From: Mangifera indica
Taxonomy: Eukaryota > Streptophyta > Magnoliopsida > Sapindales > Anacardiaceae
DNA: 64,000 bases
Assembly: GCF_011075055.1 (NCBI RefSeq)
Contig: NC_058137.1
Span: 8,293,463-8,357,462, forward strand
Direction: 5' to 3'
Made by a program: the position numbers and the translations under genes. Shown piece after piece: positions 24,494 to 34,439 of the stretch. Position 1 is the stretch's first letter, and the number at the start of each line of letters is the position of its first letter. The notes beneath the pieces were generated by a model that ran no database searches, was not told the DNA's origin, and saw only the letters and a program-made list of their open reading frames with translations.

Positions 24494-25860
24494 TCTCTAT
24501 GTTTTGATGAATTATCATTAAAATTATAGGGAAGGAATGATATTTTGCTAAAATAAAACTAAGAAACTCTAATGACAAAATAAAATTAGATTCTTGCAGA
24601 TACTCTCCTAACATAAAAGAGGAATCTAAAAAACAAATACTAAACTTACTTTCAAAGGGATTACTACAAGAAAGTAATAGCTCATACTCTTATCCAACTT
24701 TTATGGTTATGAATAGAGCTGAATAGATGGAAGGAAAAGCTCAGTTAGTCATTGACTATATGTAGCTTAATGGCAAAACTATATATGATGCCTATAAAAT
24801 CCCTAACAAGTCTATTTTGTTGAATAAAGCCAAATTTGGAAAAATCTTTTCACGCTTTGATCTTAAGTCAGGATTTTGGTAGAAAAAATGGTGGAGGAAA
24901 GTACACCTTTAACGACATTCATTTTTCCTAAAGAGTTATACAAATAGATGGTATTACCTTTTGGGTTGAAACAACCACTGTTTATATTTCAAAGGAAAAT
25001 GGACAAAGTTTTCTTTGACTTGTTTGACTTTTATGCAGTCTATATAGATGATGTATTAGTTTTTAGTAAAACTAGTGAGGAACATGAAAATCATTTAAAT
25101 AGGTAATCAAAATATTCCTTAAGCATAGAATGATCTTATCTAAAAGGAAGATAAACTAGTTCCAAACTAAGGTAAAATTCTTAGGAGTGGAATTTAGAGA
25201 ATGAGGAATCCAGCTTTAAGAATACATTTCAAAGAAATTGTTGGAACTCCCAAATATGCTTGAAACAAAGCATATGTTACAATAGTTCCTTGGACTTGCT
25301 AACCAAATAAGGGAATATGTCCCTAATTTGGCAAATATAATTAACAAATTAACAAAGAAAGTTAGTTCAAAAGTTCTATAGGATTGGGCTGAAAAGAATA
25401 CTAACTGCGTTATCTGGATAAAAAACTTGACTAAGAACTTAAAATCTTTATCATTCCCTGAAGATTCAGATTCTCTTATTATAGAAAGTGATGCATTTGA
25501 TTTATATTGGGGAGGGAATCTTAAAGCTAAGGAAACTAATAGTATTAAACGAATAGTTCCATATGCATAAGGAAAATTCTCTTTATTAAAAACAAGATAT
25601 CCTACTCATCAAAAAGAAGTCTTAGCGGTAAAGGAATGTATTGACAGATTTCAATCATTTGTAATCAGTCAAAAATTTATTTTAAGGCAGATTCTAAATA
25701 TTTAGTATCTTTTATGAAATTGTCTTTAAAAGATGATAAAACTAGATTGATTAAATGACAAATATGGTTTGCAGAATATTGCATAAAGTTTGAATGTATA
25801 TATATGGTAAATCTAAGTTTATCGTTGACTTTTTGTCTAGATCTTTACAGGAAGATGGAT
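24494..25860 (+). pseudogene. Pararetroviral reverse transcriptase and RNase H remnant
   Basis: Recognisable pieces are a FDLKSGFW block (24856-24879, followed immediately by a stop), the catalytic YIDD box (25041-25052, in another frame, so at least one frameshift lies between them), an RNase H ESDA motif near 25487-25498, and a DFLSR-like end near 25830-25845. The order and spacing fit a caulimovirid polymerase. Frameshifts and stops throughout make it inactive. Confidence 0.75.
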
Positions 25861-25887
25861 AAGAAAAAAAACTGGAAAACGTTTCTC

Positions 25888-25930
25888 ATGCTTAAAGTGT
25901 AAATTGCAAGGACATTTGTGAAGAGATTGC
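25888..25930 (+). pseudogene. Zinc-knuckle remnant downstream of RNase H
   Basis: A C-x2-C-x4-H-x4-C pattern (CLKCKLQGH, then RDC after an in-frame stop) lies just after the RNase H end. In most caulimovirids the coat-protein knuckle precedes the protease, so its position here is unusual. The next 1.5 kb (to about 27440) has coding-like but broken frames with no family I recognise. Confidence 0.5.
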
Positions 25931-27519
25931 CCTTCTAGGAAAACTGTACTATAGGACTCTTTCTATCAAAAGAAGAAAACCTCTAAGATAGGATACATAA
26001 ATACTGTAACTAAATAGGTAATAACTGCATTATAAGATGATGCTGTTGTAAAACAGGATACTGCAAAATCTAAGTAGGATTTAACTGCAAAAATGCAGGG
26101 TATGATATGTTTCAGGTCAGAACAATCACTGGATATGAACATTTCTAATAAGCAAAATCCAAAATATCAAAAGGTAAGCACAACTCCATGATGACACAAA
26201 AGCTGGTTCACGTTGATAATCAACATCATAACAATTCTGATAATCAACAAATCTATGGTATAAGAAATTATGTTAAAAGAAATTCCAAGGAAATTAGAGG
26301 AAAAAAAAATTCTAAAGAAGTTAGAGGAAAACAGGTAGCAACTGTTGAAATTGTTAAAAGATAGGAAACTATTAAAAGGTAGGAAAATGGAAGAAAAAAA
26401 CTAACAAAAATTCTAAATACTATAGAAAACTTTAGAATTCCAAAGCACTTGAAGCTAATAGAAGCCAATAAAGCATTATGGGAAGATCTTGAAGCTCAAT
26501 GAAAAATTGCTGCAGTGACAGGATAAAGCGAAGTGATGCTCAATCAATTAATGAAAAATTTTTTGGACGTTTTATTCTTCGAACTTAAATACTCCAAAAA
26601 CCAAAGTTAATGGATGAATTGTCCATGTTTGAGATGCAATATCTCAATTTAGTAACTTTGGAAGATCTAATAACACAATTGAATAAAGAAGACTTGAAAG
26701 ATTTACTCTTAGGATTATCACACAAATGAAGCTATGAAATTACATGTTCCATAGAAATTCTTCAAAAAGGGATATTACAAAGATTTTTTACCAAGACGAT
26801 AGATCAATGTAATTGAAATTAAAGTACAATAAGCAATGGTTGGACCCAAATATACTAGATGCTATAAAGCAAACACTATGTGTATTAGACAGATGGATTC
26901 ATACATTCACTTGCATGATTACTTCCTTATTGCAAGAAATTGATGATGTTCAATCTGTACAGATATGATAATTCATTGTAGGAGAACTATGACATTATAA
27001 AATGGTTCAACATGATGTCTCTATGAGATTGTTTAGACTAAATGTATTTTGAAAAAAACTTGATAAAGAGGATTGGTACTGGACTAAAATACATATTGTT
27101 AACATAAAAGAAGTTTGTGCTAACTTGAATGATCTTCTAAAGAATAATGCTACTATCCATATTAATAGGGGAATTATTGTTGTATTATTGGATAAATATG
27201 GAAAAAATTAGGAAACTCTTTTGGAAGAAAATATGGCTAGATTGCATAATATAGCAGATGAATTAAATCTTGCTAATCTCTCAAAACAAGCCTTGATGGA
27301 AGGAAAAAAAAGACTTTCTTAGAGTCATTCTAACTCATGAAGTAGAAGCCCAAATTGAAGATAAGGAGGCTCAAGAAAGATCTTTTGGAAACTTCATGGA
27401 CTTGATAAACAGATCCAATTTTGTTTAAACCCAAGAAGCAGGGAGATTTGATTAACCTAAAATAATTAACATGTAAACACAAAATGTGTATCAAAGATAC
27501 AAATGTCGAGTGGAAGATC

Positions 27520-27870
27520 AAGATATTGTCGACACCTCAGAATCAACGATCGAGATGTTATTAACACTTTCTTTCACTTGGTTAAAATAATTAAGTATCT
27601 TTTAGTTTTGTAAAACACGTGGGAGACAAATAAACCCTAGGGTAGTTTGTCGTTTGCGTCAGCTTGAAAAAAGCCAATTAGTTAATCATTTCCTTTTATT
27701 GTTGACTTTATAACTTTATTTAAAGTCGAAATTATTGTGTCAGGCAGATTCAATATCTATTGAAATCTGTAACCGTACTGTCTTCTATACAAATGAAGAT
27801 GATGTAAAATATTTGACACTAGAGTATAAAACTTAAGGTTTCTTTTGCTTGCTGTGTTCGAAAATAAGTT
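27520..27870 (+). promoter_or_regulatory. Possible pararetroviral intergenic/promoter remnant
   Basis: This non-coding stretch follows the viral-like coding remains and holds a G-box CACGTG (27617-27622), a TGCGTCAGC word resembling the as-1/TGACG motif of caulimovirus promoters (27656-27664), and a TATA-like GTATAAAAC (27824-27832). The combination is suggestive only; each word is short enough to occur by chance. Confidence 0.3.
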
Positions 27871-28099
27871 ATTTTTTTGCTGAATCTATAATGTACTTAA
27901 GTCTCCTCCTAGTTATATTATGTTTATGCATTTAATAATATAATTGGTAAATTTTCATGATATATATGCATAATATAAATGAATGAAAATGTGCTTACTA
28001 TGATAATTGGGCTGCTTTTGGTTGGCACTCTGTCAAACTGGTAAAACTGTAGTATTATATTATGTTAAATTACTTATACATGTATAATACATATAGTAT

Positions 28100-28560
28100 T
28101 TTATCATAAGTGATGGATGGAGATATAGTGGATTTAAATCGAATTGACTCTATCTCATTTGTTAGTTCGGTTTAAACAAACTTGAAACAAATTTGACTTA
28201 TATGAGTTTGAATTTGAGTTTAATAGTTTTATATTATTAAATTCGAGCTCAAGCTTGAGCTTGGAAGTATTTGACTTACCAAGCTTATAAGTCTAGAAAG
28301 ACTCAATTTCAATAAGTTAAAATAATATTATTTTGATGAATACGTATCAAAATAATATCGTTTTAATTGATTTTAACTAAACTATAGAATTGAACCAAAT
28401 TCACCTCAAATTTGATTTGGTATTGTAGTTAAACTAAAATTGAACTTGGACTTAACTCTTTTCAAATCTAATAAAGCCAAACTCATTCTAGTGTAAAAAG
28501 AGATCTATCTTTTCATATTGAGTAGGTTTAAGCTTGATTTTTTCAAATTGAATTAGTCAA
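28100..28560. repeat. Dispersed CTCGAG/TTGAGCTT-type repeat, copy 1
   Basis: Contains clusters of 'gagctcaagcttgagctt' and paired words around 'aaataatatcgttttaattg'. Similar stretches occur at 33150-33580 and 47870-48190. They are non-coding and probably worn transposon ends; no class assigned. Confidence 0.45.
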
Positions 28561-28952
28561 AGATTGAGGTTAGCTGGGCTCTGATCCACCGCAGAATGGA
28601 GAAGCAGGTGAATGAATAAGAAATAAAGAGTGGGGGCAAGCACGTTGGTTGACCAAAGTCATCATGAGGAATGAGAAACCTACACCACTACCAAAGGAAT
28701 CATGCTTTTGACTCCCTTTGACTCATTAATTTTAACCACTCTCAATAATCCGATCTTTTTGACTACCAATTAACTTTTATATGACTATATACCTAACTCA
28801 TTACTCATTTCCTTTACCCCCAAACAAACATAATTAATACTTTAACAAACTTGCTTATTTCCAAAGAAAAGAAAAGTTTCAACTTATCTCCAAAGAGAAA
28901 AAAATTTCGAGTGTAAAACTTGTACATTTCATATGATTTATGCAATATTTTA

Positions 28953-29150
28953 GGGAAATTGAAATTTTTAGCACTTTTTTATTCCGTGTATACAAAATTG
29001 CCACCTATCCTAAAGCTTTCACAAATATACCACAACAGTACTCACCTTCCCCAAAATACCCCTCTTCAATTTTTCATGCATAAATTCTCTCTCCTCTTCT
29101 CTGCAACTTTTTTTTCTCTTCTTCCTCTTCTTCCAAAGTTATAAAGAAAT
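28953..29150 (+). repeat. MULE left terminal inverted repeat
   Basis: About 200 bp, matching 32895-32695 in reverse complement, including the shared phrases 'attccgtgtatacaaaattg' and 'tactcaccttccccaaaata'. Its inner end fades into a TC-rich stretch. Confidence 0.88.
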
Positions 29151-29602
29151 CACTCTCTCTTCTCCCTCGTCTTCAAAAACAAAAACAGGAAGGAAACAAC
29201 CAAATTCTTCAAAGTAAGGATTTAAAAAAAAAAAAAGGGAAAAAAAAGAGCAATCTACAAGAGAAAAAATGACCATCGAAGAAATGACCATGTAAGATGA
29301 TCATGTAACAGTATTTAACTGGAAAAAGAAAAAAAATTGATATTTAAGGATTTAAGTGAAACAAAAAAAACTGGGCATTTAACTTTAAAAAAAAAAAAAA
29401 AGGGTTGGCGTGAAAGTTGTTGTGTAACGCCAACCCTTAATATATGTATATAATATTAAATAATATTATTATATTAATATAATATATTATATACTATAAT
29501 ATTATAATATATTATAATTTATATAATTAAATTATAATATTTTATAATATAATATTACATATATAATATAAAATATATATTATATAATATATATAATTAT
29601 AA

Positions 29603-29665
29603 CAGGGGTTGGTGGCATCGCCAACCCCTGGCGTCGCCAGGGGTTGGCGATGCCGCCAACCCCTG
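29603..29665. repeat. Nested GC palindrome 1
   Basis: Two 31-base arms beginning CAGGGGTTGG and ending CCAACCCCTG are inverted copies with one mismatch. Each arm is itself a hairpin (GGGGTTGGCG...CGCCAACCCC). AT dinucleotide sequence flanks it on both sides. Confidence 0.92.
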
Positions 29666-29937
29666 TAATATATATTATATATATAATAATAATATTATAT
29701 TAAAATATTATAATTATATATTAATATAATATTATTATATTAATATAATATATAAAATATTATAATTTATATAATTAATTTTTAATATTATTATAATATT
29801 ATATAATATATAAAATATATTATATTATATATTTTATAATTATATATTATTATAATATATTACTTATTTTATATAATAAAATTTATATAATTATAAATAT
29901 TATATTATAATATAATTTTATATTTTATAAAATATAT

Positions 29938-30026
29938 GTAAAAGCAGTTTGGGTTGGCGATAAGGGAAATTGGCCTGTAGCATTAATGTAGGGTGGGCCT
30001 ACCTTTTATAAAGCAAAACATGATTT
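29938..30026 (+). repeat. MULE internal direct repeat, copy 1
   Basis: Starts GTAAAAGCAGTTTGGGTTGG and ends near TTTATAAAGCAAAACATGAT. Further copies start at 30417 and 30779 in the same orientation. All include the core GGGTTGGCGA and 'attggcctg.agcattaatg'. Confidence 0.88.
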
Positions 30027-30282
30027 TTATATATATATAATTATTTAATTTTTTATATATATTTATATTATATATTAATATATGATATATTATATAATAT
30101 TTTAATTAAAATATTATAATTATATTATATAATTATATATTATAATATATTATATACTATAATATTATCATATAATAATATATTAATATAATATATAATA
30201 TATTATAATTTAAATAATATTATTATAATATAATATTACATATATAATATAATATATATAAAATATATTATATATAATTATT

Positions 30283-30349
30283 ACCAGGGGTTGGCGACAT
30301 CGCCAACCCTTGGCGTCGCCAAGGGTTGGCGATGTCGCCAACCCCTGGT
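30283..30349. repeat. Nested GC palindrome 2
   Basis: ACCAGGGGTTGGCGACATCG on the left is mirrored by the arm ending CCCCTGGT on the right. Each arm also folds on itself through TTGGCGACATCGCCAA. Confidence 0.92.
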
Positions 30350-30416
30350 TATATATATTATATATATAATATATAATATTATATTATAATATAATTTTAT
30401 ATTTTATAAAATATAT

Positions 30417-30507
30417 GTAAAAGGAGTCTGGGTTGGCGAGAAGGGGAAATTGGCCTGCAGCATTAATGTAGGGTGGGCCCACCCTTTATAAAGCAAAGCA
30501 TGATTCA
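30417..30507 (+). repeat. MULE internal direct repeat, copy 2
   Basis: Close copy of 29938-30026, including the AT-rich lead-in ('attttataaaatatatgtaa'). Confidence 0.88.
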
Positions 30508-30778
30508 TATATATATATAATTTTTTAATTTTATATATATATAATTATATTATATATTTATATTAATATATGATATATTATATTATATTTTAATTAGAAT
30601 ATTATAATAATATATTATTTATATTATTATAATTATTATTTTATTATAATAATATATTATTTATATTATTATAATTATTATTTTATTATAATAGTATATT
30701 AATATTAAAATATATTATTATAATATTAAAAATATATATATGTATTCATATATTAATATTATATATATATATATATAT

Positions 30779-30862
30779 GTAAAAGGAGTCTGGGTTGGCG
30801 ATAAGGGAAACTGGCCTGTAGCATTAATGTAGAGTGGGCTCACCCTTTATAAAGCAAAACAA
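30779..30862 (+). repeat. MULE internal direct repeat, copy 3
   Basis: Third copy, beginning GTAAAAGGAGTCTGGGTTGG, leading into a unique segment (30862-30920). Confidence 0.88.
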
Positions 30863-31044
30863 GTGGTGTGGGAAAAGTTAGCGTAATAATTCCCAAAATT
30901 TTCAGTTTGTTTTTTTTTTTCTGTTAATATATTATATATATTTTGTTATATAATTATATATTATAATATTATATATTATGTAATATATTATATATTATTT
31001 AATTATATAATTAGAATTATATTATATATAATATATTATATTAT

Positions 31045-31087
<43 letters not shown>

Positions 31088-31093
31088 CTTAAT

Positions 31094-31142
31094 AAGGTTG
31101 GCGGAATCGCCAACCTTGGCGTTGGCGATTCCGCCAACCTTT
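31094..31142. repeat. Nested GC palindrome 3 (short form)
   Basis: Arms AAGGTTGGCGGAATCGCC and GGCGATTCCGCCAACCTT are perfect inverted copies; the central spacer is shorter than in palindromes 1, 2, 4 and 5. A (TA)n run of about 35 bases precedes it (31046-31084). Confidence 0.9.
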
Positions 31143-31386
31143 ACTATTATATATATATAATATATATAATATATATATAATATAATATATTATATATATT
31201 GTATTTTATATATAATATTATAATAATATATAAAATATTTTATATTATAATATATAATATAATATTAATAATAATATATAATAAAATATTTTATATTATA
31301 ATATATATAATACAATTATAATATAATATATAATATAATATAATATAATATATATATTATATTATAATATATATATAATAGTTAAT

Positions 31387-31446
31387 AAGGGTTGGCGAAA
31401 TCGCCAACCCTTGGCGCCGCCAAGGGTTGGCGATTTCGCCAACCTT
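31387..31446. repeat. Nested GC palindrome 4
   Basis: Left arm AAGGGTTGGCGAAATCGCC, centre TTGGCGCCGCCAA, and right arm mirroring the left. Confidence 0.9.
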
Positions 31447-31489
31447 TACTGTTATATATAATATATAATATTAATATATATATATAACA

Positions 31490-31642
31490 AGTACTGTAAG
31501 TGGAAGTGCTTCTCGTGAAGTGGGCACAGCTATTTCCAAAAGTGCTTCCATAATAGCAGAAGCACTTCAGGCCTGTGAAGAGAGAGAAGAGAGAAGACAC
31601 AAAGTCTCCATGAGAGAAGACTGGAGATTGAAATATTATTAA
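31490..31642 (+). pseudogene. Coding-like segment inside the MULE, possibly captured host exon
   Basis: An island of normal base composition opens in one frame for 50 codons to a stop at 31640-31642. It reads ...SASREVGTAISKSASI, IAEALQACEEREERRHKVSM, REDWRLK. The charged helical CEEREERRH-type stretch resembles the C-terminal region of some plant trihelix/Myb-SANT-like factors; this is a memory-based impression, not an alignment. It has no start codon of its own and is bounded by AT repeats on both sides, as expected of a gene fragment carried by a Pack-MULE. It could also be chance. Confidence 0.35.
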
Positions 31643-32004
31643 CATATATATATTAATATTATATATTATATATATAATATATAATATTATAATATATAAC
31701 ATATTATAATATAAAATATTATATATATAATATTATATATAATAAAATAATATATAATATATTATAATATAAAATATTATATATATTATTAATAATATTA
31801 TAATATATTTTATATATTGTTAATAATATTATAATATAATATACATATAATTATATAATATATTATATAATTTTATATAAAATATATATTATATAATTAT
31901 AAATATTAAATATAATATAATATATATATATTATATATATAATATATATATATTAATATTATATATATAATATTATATATATAATATATAATATATAATA
32001 TATA

Positions 32005-32076
32005 ATTGCCAAAGGTTGGCGGGGTCGCCAACCCTTGGCGTCGCCAAGGGTTGGCGACCCCGCCAACCTTTGGCAA

Positions 32077-32077
<1 letters not shown>
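32005..32077. repeat. Nested GC palindrome 5 (longest)
   Basis: ATTGCCAAAGGTTGGCGGGG mirrored at the right end by CCCCGCCAACCTTTGGCAAT, with the central TTGGCGTCGCCAA. The two 33-base arms are a perfect inverted pair apart from the centre. Followed by a long (TA)n run (32085-32130). Confidence 0.92.
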
Positions 32078-32137
<60 letters not shown>

Positions 32138-32337
32138 ATAAAAATATACATTAATATATTATAATATATTATATATATTATTATTATTATTATTAATATA
32201 TTAATAATAATATTTATATAATATAATATATGTATATATTATTGTGAGGGTAGGCGGAATCCCTTATCAATTTATTTTATATATTAAATTATATAATATT
32301 ATAATATAATATAATATTATATTATAATATAATGGCT

Positions 32338-32421
32338 TGGTGCCTGGTGACGCCAACCCTTTGCCTGTAAAAAAGTATTATGGGTTGGCGGAAACGCCAA
32401 CCCCCACAAATTATAAAACGC
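32338..32421. repeat. Palindrome 6, decayed
   Basis: Parts of the family core occur as GACGCCAACCC, GGGTTGGCGGAAACGCCAACCC and CGCCAACCC, but the overall mirror is lost apart from the small central hairpin (32382-32403). Confidence 0.65.
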
Positions 32422-32694
32422 CAACCCATGCCAACCATTTAAAATTTTTTTTTTCTAGTTTTCTTTTTAATTAAATACCCAATCTACCGATAAGATTTCT
32501 AGTTTTCTGAAATCTGAAATCTACCGAATAAGATTTGCCAATCAGTTTTATTCTTCAGTTTTTTTTTCTGACAACCTTTTTAACTTTTTTTTCAGTTTTT
32601 TTTTCAATAAAGAATTGTTAATCTGAAATCAATTTCCTTTTTCAGTTTTTTCCTTTCTTCTTTTATTTTTGAAACATTTATTCTATTTTCTACA

Positions 32695-32895
32695 TGATTC
32701 TTTTATCACTTGAAAGATGAGAAAGAAGAGAAAAAAAAGTTGCAGAGAAGAAGAAAGAGAGAATATACGCTTGAAATATTGAAGAGGGGTATTTTGGGGA
32801 AGGTGAGTACTGTTGTGGTATATTTGTGAAAGCATTAGGATAGGTGGCAATTTTGTATACACGGAATAAAATAGTGCTAAAAATTTCAATTTCCC
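32695..32895 (-). repeat. MULE right terminal inverted repeat
   Basis: Reverse complement of the left repeat at 28953-29150 with a handful of substitutions; ends exactly at GGGAAATTG (minus strand) against the 9 bp target duplication. Confidence 0.88.
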
Positions 32896-32904
32896 AATAT
32901 TTTA

Positions 32905-34439
32905 TGTCATTTTCAGTAGATGAAATTAATCTCTTTAACTCATACCCATGTTGAAGCTTGACCACGTTTGTCTACATGGTAGTTAGTCCAAATATCAATC
33001 AATTTTTTTATAGTCATTTTCGGGATAGAAAAAAATGTAATTTTTATTATTTTTCTAGAGAAATGTTCAACAAGAACTCAATATTTACCCACTATGCTAT
33101 CTTTTGACCTTTTTTTAATATATTATACACACACTAGGACCTTATATGTAAAGGTATATTTGAGTCAAACTAAATTTAAATAGAAAAAAAACTCAATTTC
33201 GAAAAGGCCCAGTTCAAGTTTAGCTCAAGCTCAATTTGACTCGCTTGATAGATTGAAAATTCGTATTCGATTCGAGTTTGTATAGATAAGCTGAACTTAT
33301 CTCAGGCTTATTGAACTCGTTCACTCAAATTTGGTTCACTTATAACTTATGTAGTGTAGTTTAATTTTTTTTTAATATACTTTAGTTAGAGCTTAGCCTC
33401 AGGCTCAGATTCGGGTTTGTATCTGTCAAGCTCTGATTCAGGGTTCATGATCATTTTTTAAATATAATTTAATTCAAATTTGAATATATATTTGTATATA
33501 TTAGATTTGGGTTCAGATTTATTTAAGTAAAATTTATATCAAATTTAAATAAACCCACTTCGAATTTAACGTTACCTATATATTTTTTTTAAGCGTAAAA
33601 ATTGACTCAACATAAATTTAAATCCCAAAGAAGAAGACCGTGGAAAGTAAAAACCTATTTGACTATTGAAAATTGAGTAAGGTAGATTGATATAAAGCAA
33701 AATGTCAATTTATTTAATCATGTAAATGGATTCTACACTAGAAGTAGATAAATTTAAAGTTAACCGGGAGGCTGAAATCTTTCAGAATCTTTATTACATA
33801 ATGTGAATGCAACATTCGGCCCCCCAACCTCACCATCAAGAATTAATAAGATGTGGGGCCAAATATTAGAAAACTTTAGAATTGATATGGATATTTTGAT
33901 CATTTTTTGGAATGAATTTATTACATTTTATTTATTTTCATAGAATAATAATTTGATTTTCCTGGTAACCTGTTGAAGTTGGCCCTTGACAATTAATCCA
34001 CTAATTACGAAATTAGCTAATAATTAATTTCCATAAGTTTATCTTCTGCTTTTGATAAGTTGGAAATTATCCGTGTCTCTCTTTTGTGGAAGAAAAAAGA
34101 ATTCCAAATTATCATAGTAAGAAAAAAGGAAAGACTATTCATCTTTTGCTTGAACATTATCGATGGTAATCCTATTTTTAAATTCCTATTGTACTTATCT
34201 TGGCTAGAGATGATAATTTTTGTTTTGATAAATTTCTGAAAGATTTAATACTTTTTTCTGACCCATGTGTCTTAAAAGACAGAAAAAAATGAAAACATTG
34301 TAAACACAGCTTCTTGTCCTTATTTTGCCCAACTTAAAGTAGATAAAAATGGTGTCCAAAGTAAAATTGAGAATGACTGTTCTCACAACCCACTAGTACC
34401 CTTTGAGCGAGTGAGGGTAATAATTGCAAAGCCAAAGTT
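32905..34439. other. Intergenic with dispersed repeat copy 2
   Basis: No gene. About 33150-33580 is the second copy of the CTCGAG/AAGCTC-rich repeat seen at 28.1 and 47.9 kb. The rest, up to the presumed leader of the receptor-kinase gene, is AT-rich with nothing recognised. Confidence 0.5.

Larger units (their letters stand above)
21450..27870 (+). mobile_element. Endogenous caulimovirid (pararetrovirus) sequence, decayed and interrupted
   Basis: Plus-strand fragments follow the order protease, reverse transcriptase, RNase H of a plant pararetrovirus polyprotein. They are followed by a zinc knuckle, about 1.4 kb of unidentified coding-like sequence, and a possible non-coding regulatory stretch. 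There is no integrase and there are no LTRs of its own, which separates it from LTR retrotransposons. Reading frames are broken by many stops and frameshifts, and a 2 kb solo LTR splits it at 22475-24488. The outer borders are approximate. The genus cannot be fixed; the layout would fit a florendovirus- or petuvirus-like lineage (inference). It is a fossil without intact genes. Confidence 0.75.
28953..32895. mobile_element. Non-autonomous Mutator-like element (MULE) with GC palindromes in AT repeats
   Basis: A 3943 bp element with long terminal inverted repeats. The left end GGGAAATTGAAATTTTTAGC (28953) is repeated in reverse complement at 32895, and the match continues for about 200 bp with few differences. 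Exact 9 bp direct repeats AATATTTTA flank it (28944-28952 and 32896-32904), the target-duplication size expected for Mutator-like elements. There is no transposase. The interior is mostly AT dinucleotide-like sequence holding five GC-rich nested palindromes, a worn sixth copy, three copies of a 90 bp GC-rich direct repeat and a 150 bp coding-like segment. The open frames in the two terminal repeats are mirror images of each other and not genes. Confidence 0.88.

Noticed and set aside
29603..32421. Repeated palindromes with AT spacers as a CRISPR-like array or bacterial terminators
   Set aside because: The DNA is plant nuclear, spacers are AT dinucleotide runs of irregular length, and the array sits inside a Mutator-like element with its own target duplication.
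28920..32965. Mirror-image open frames (74 codons at 28920 plus, 68 and 91 codons near 32690-32965 minus) as a protein family
   Set aside because: They are the two terminal inverted repeats of one transposon read outward; their similarity is explained by the DNA symmetry.
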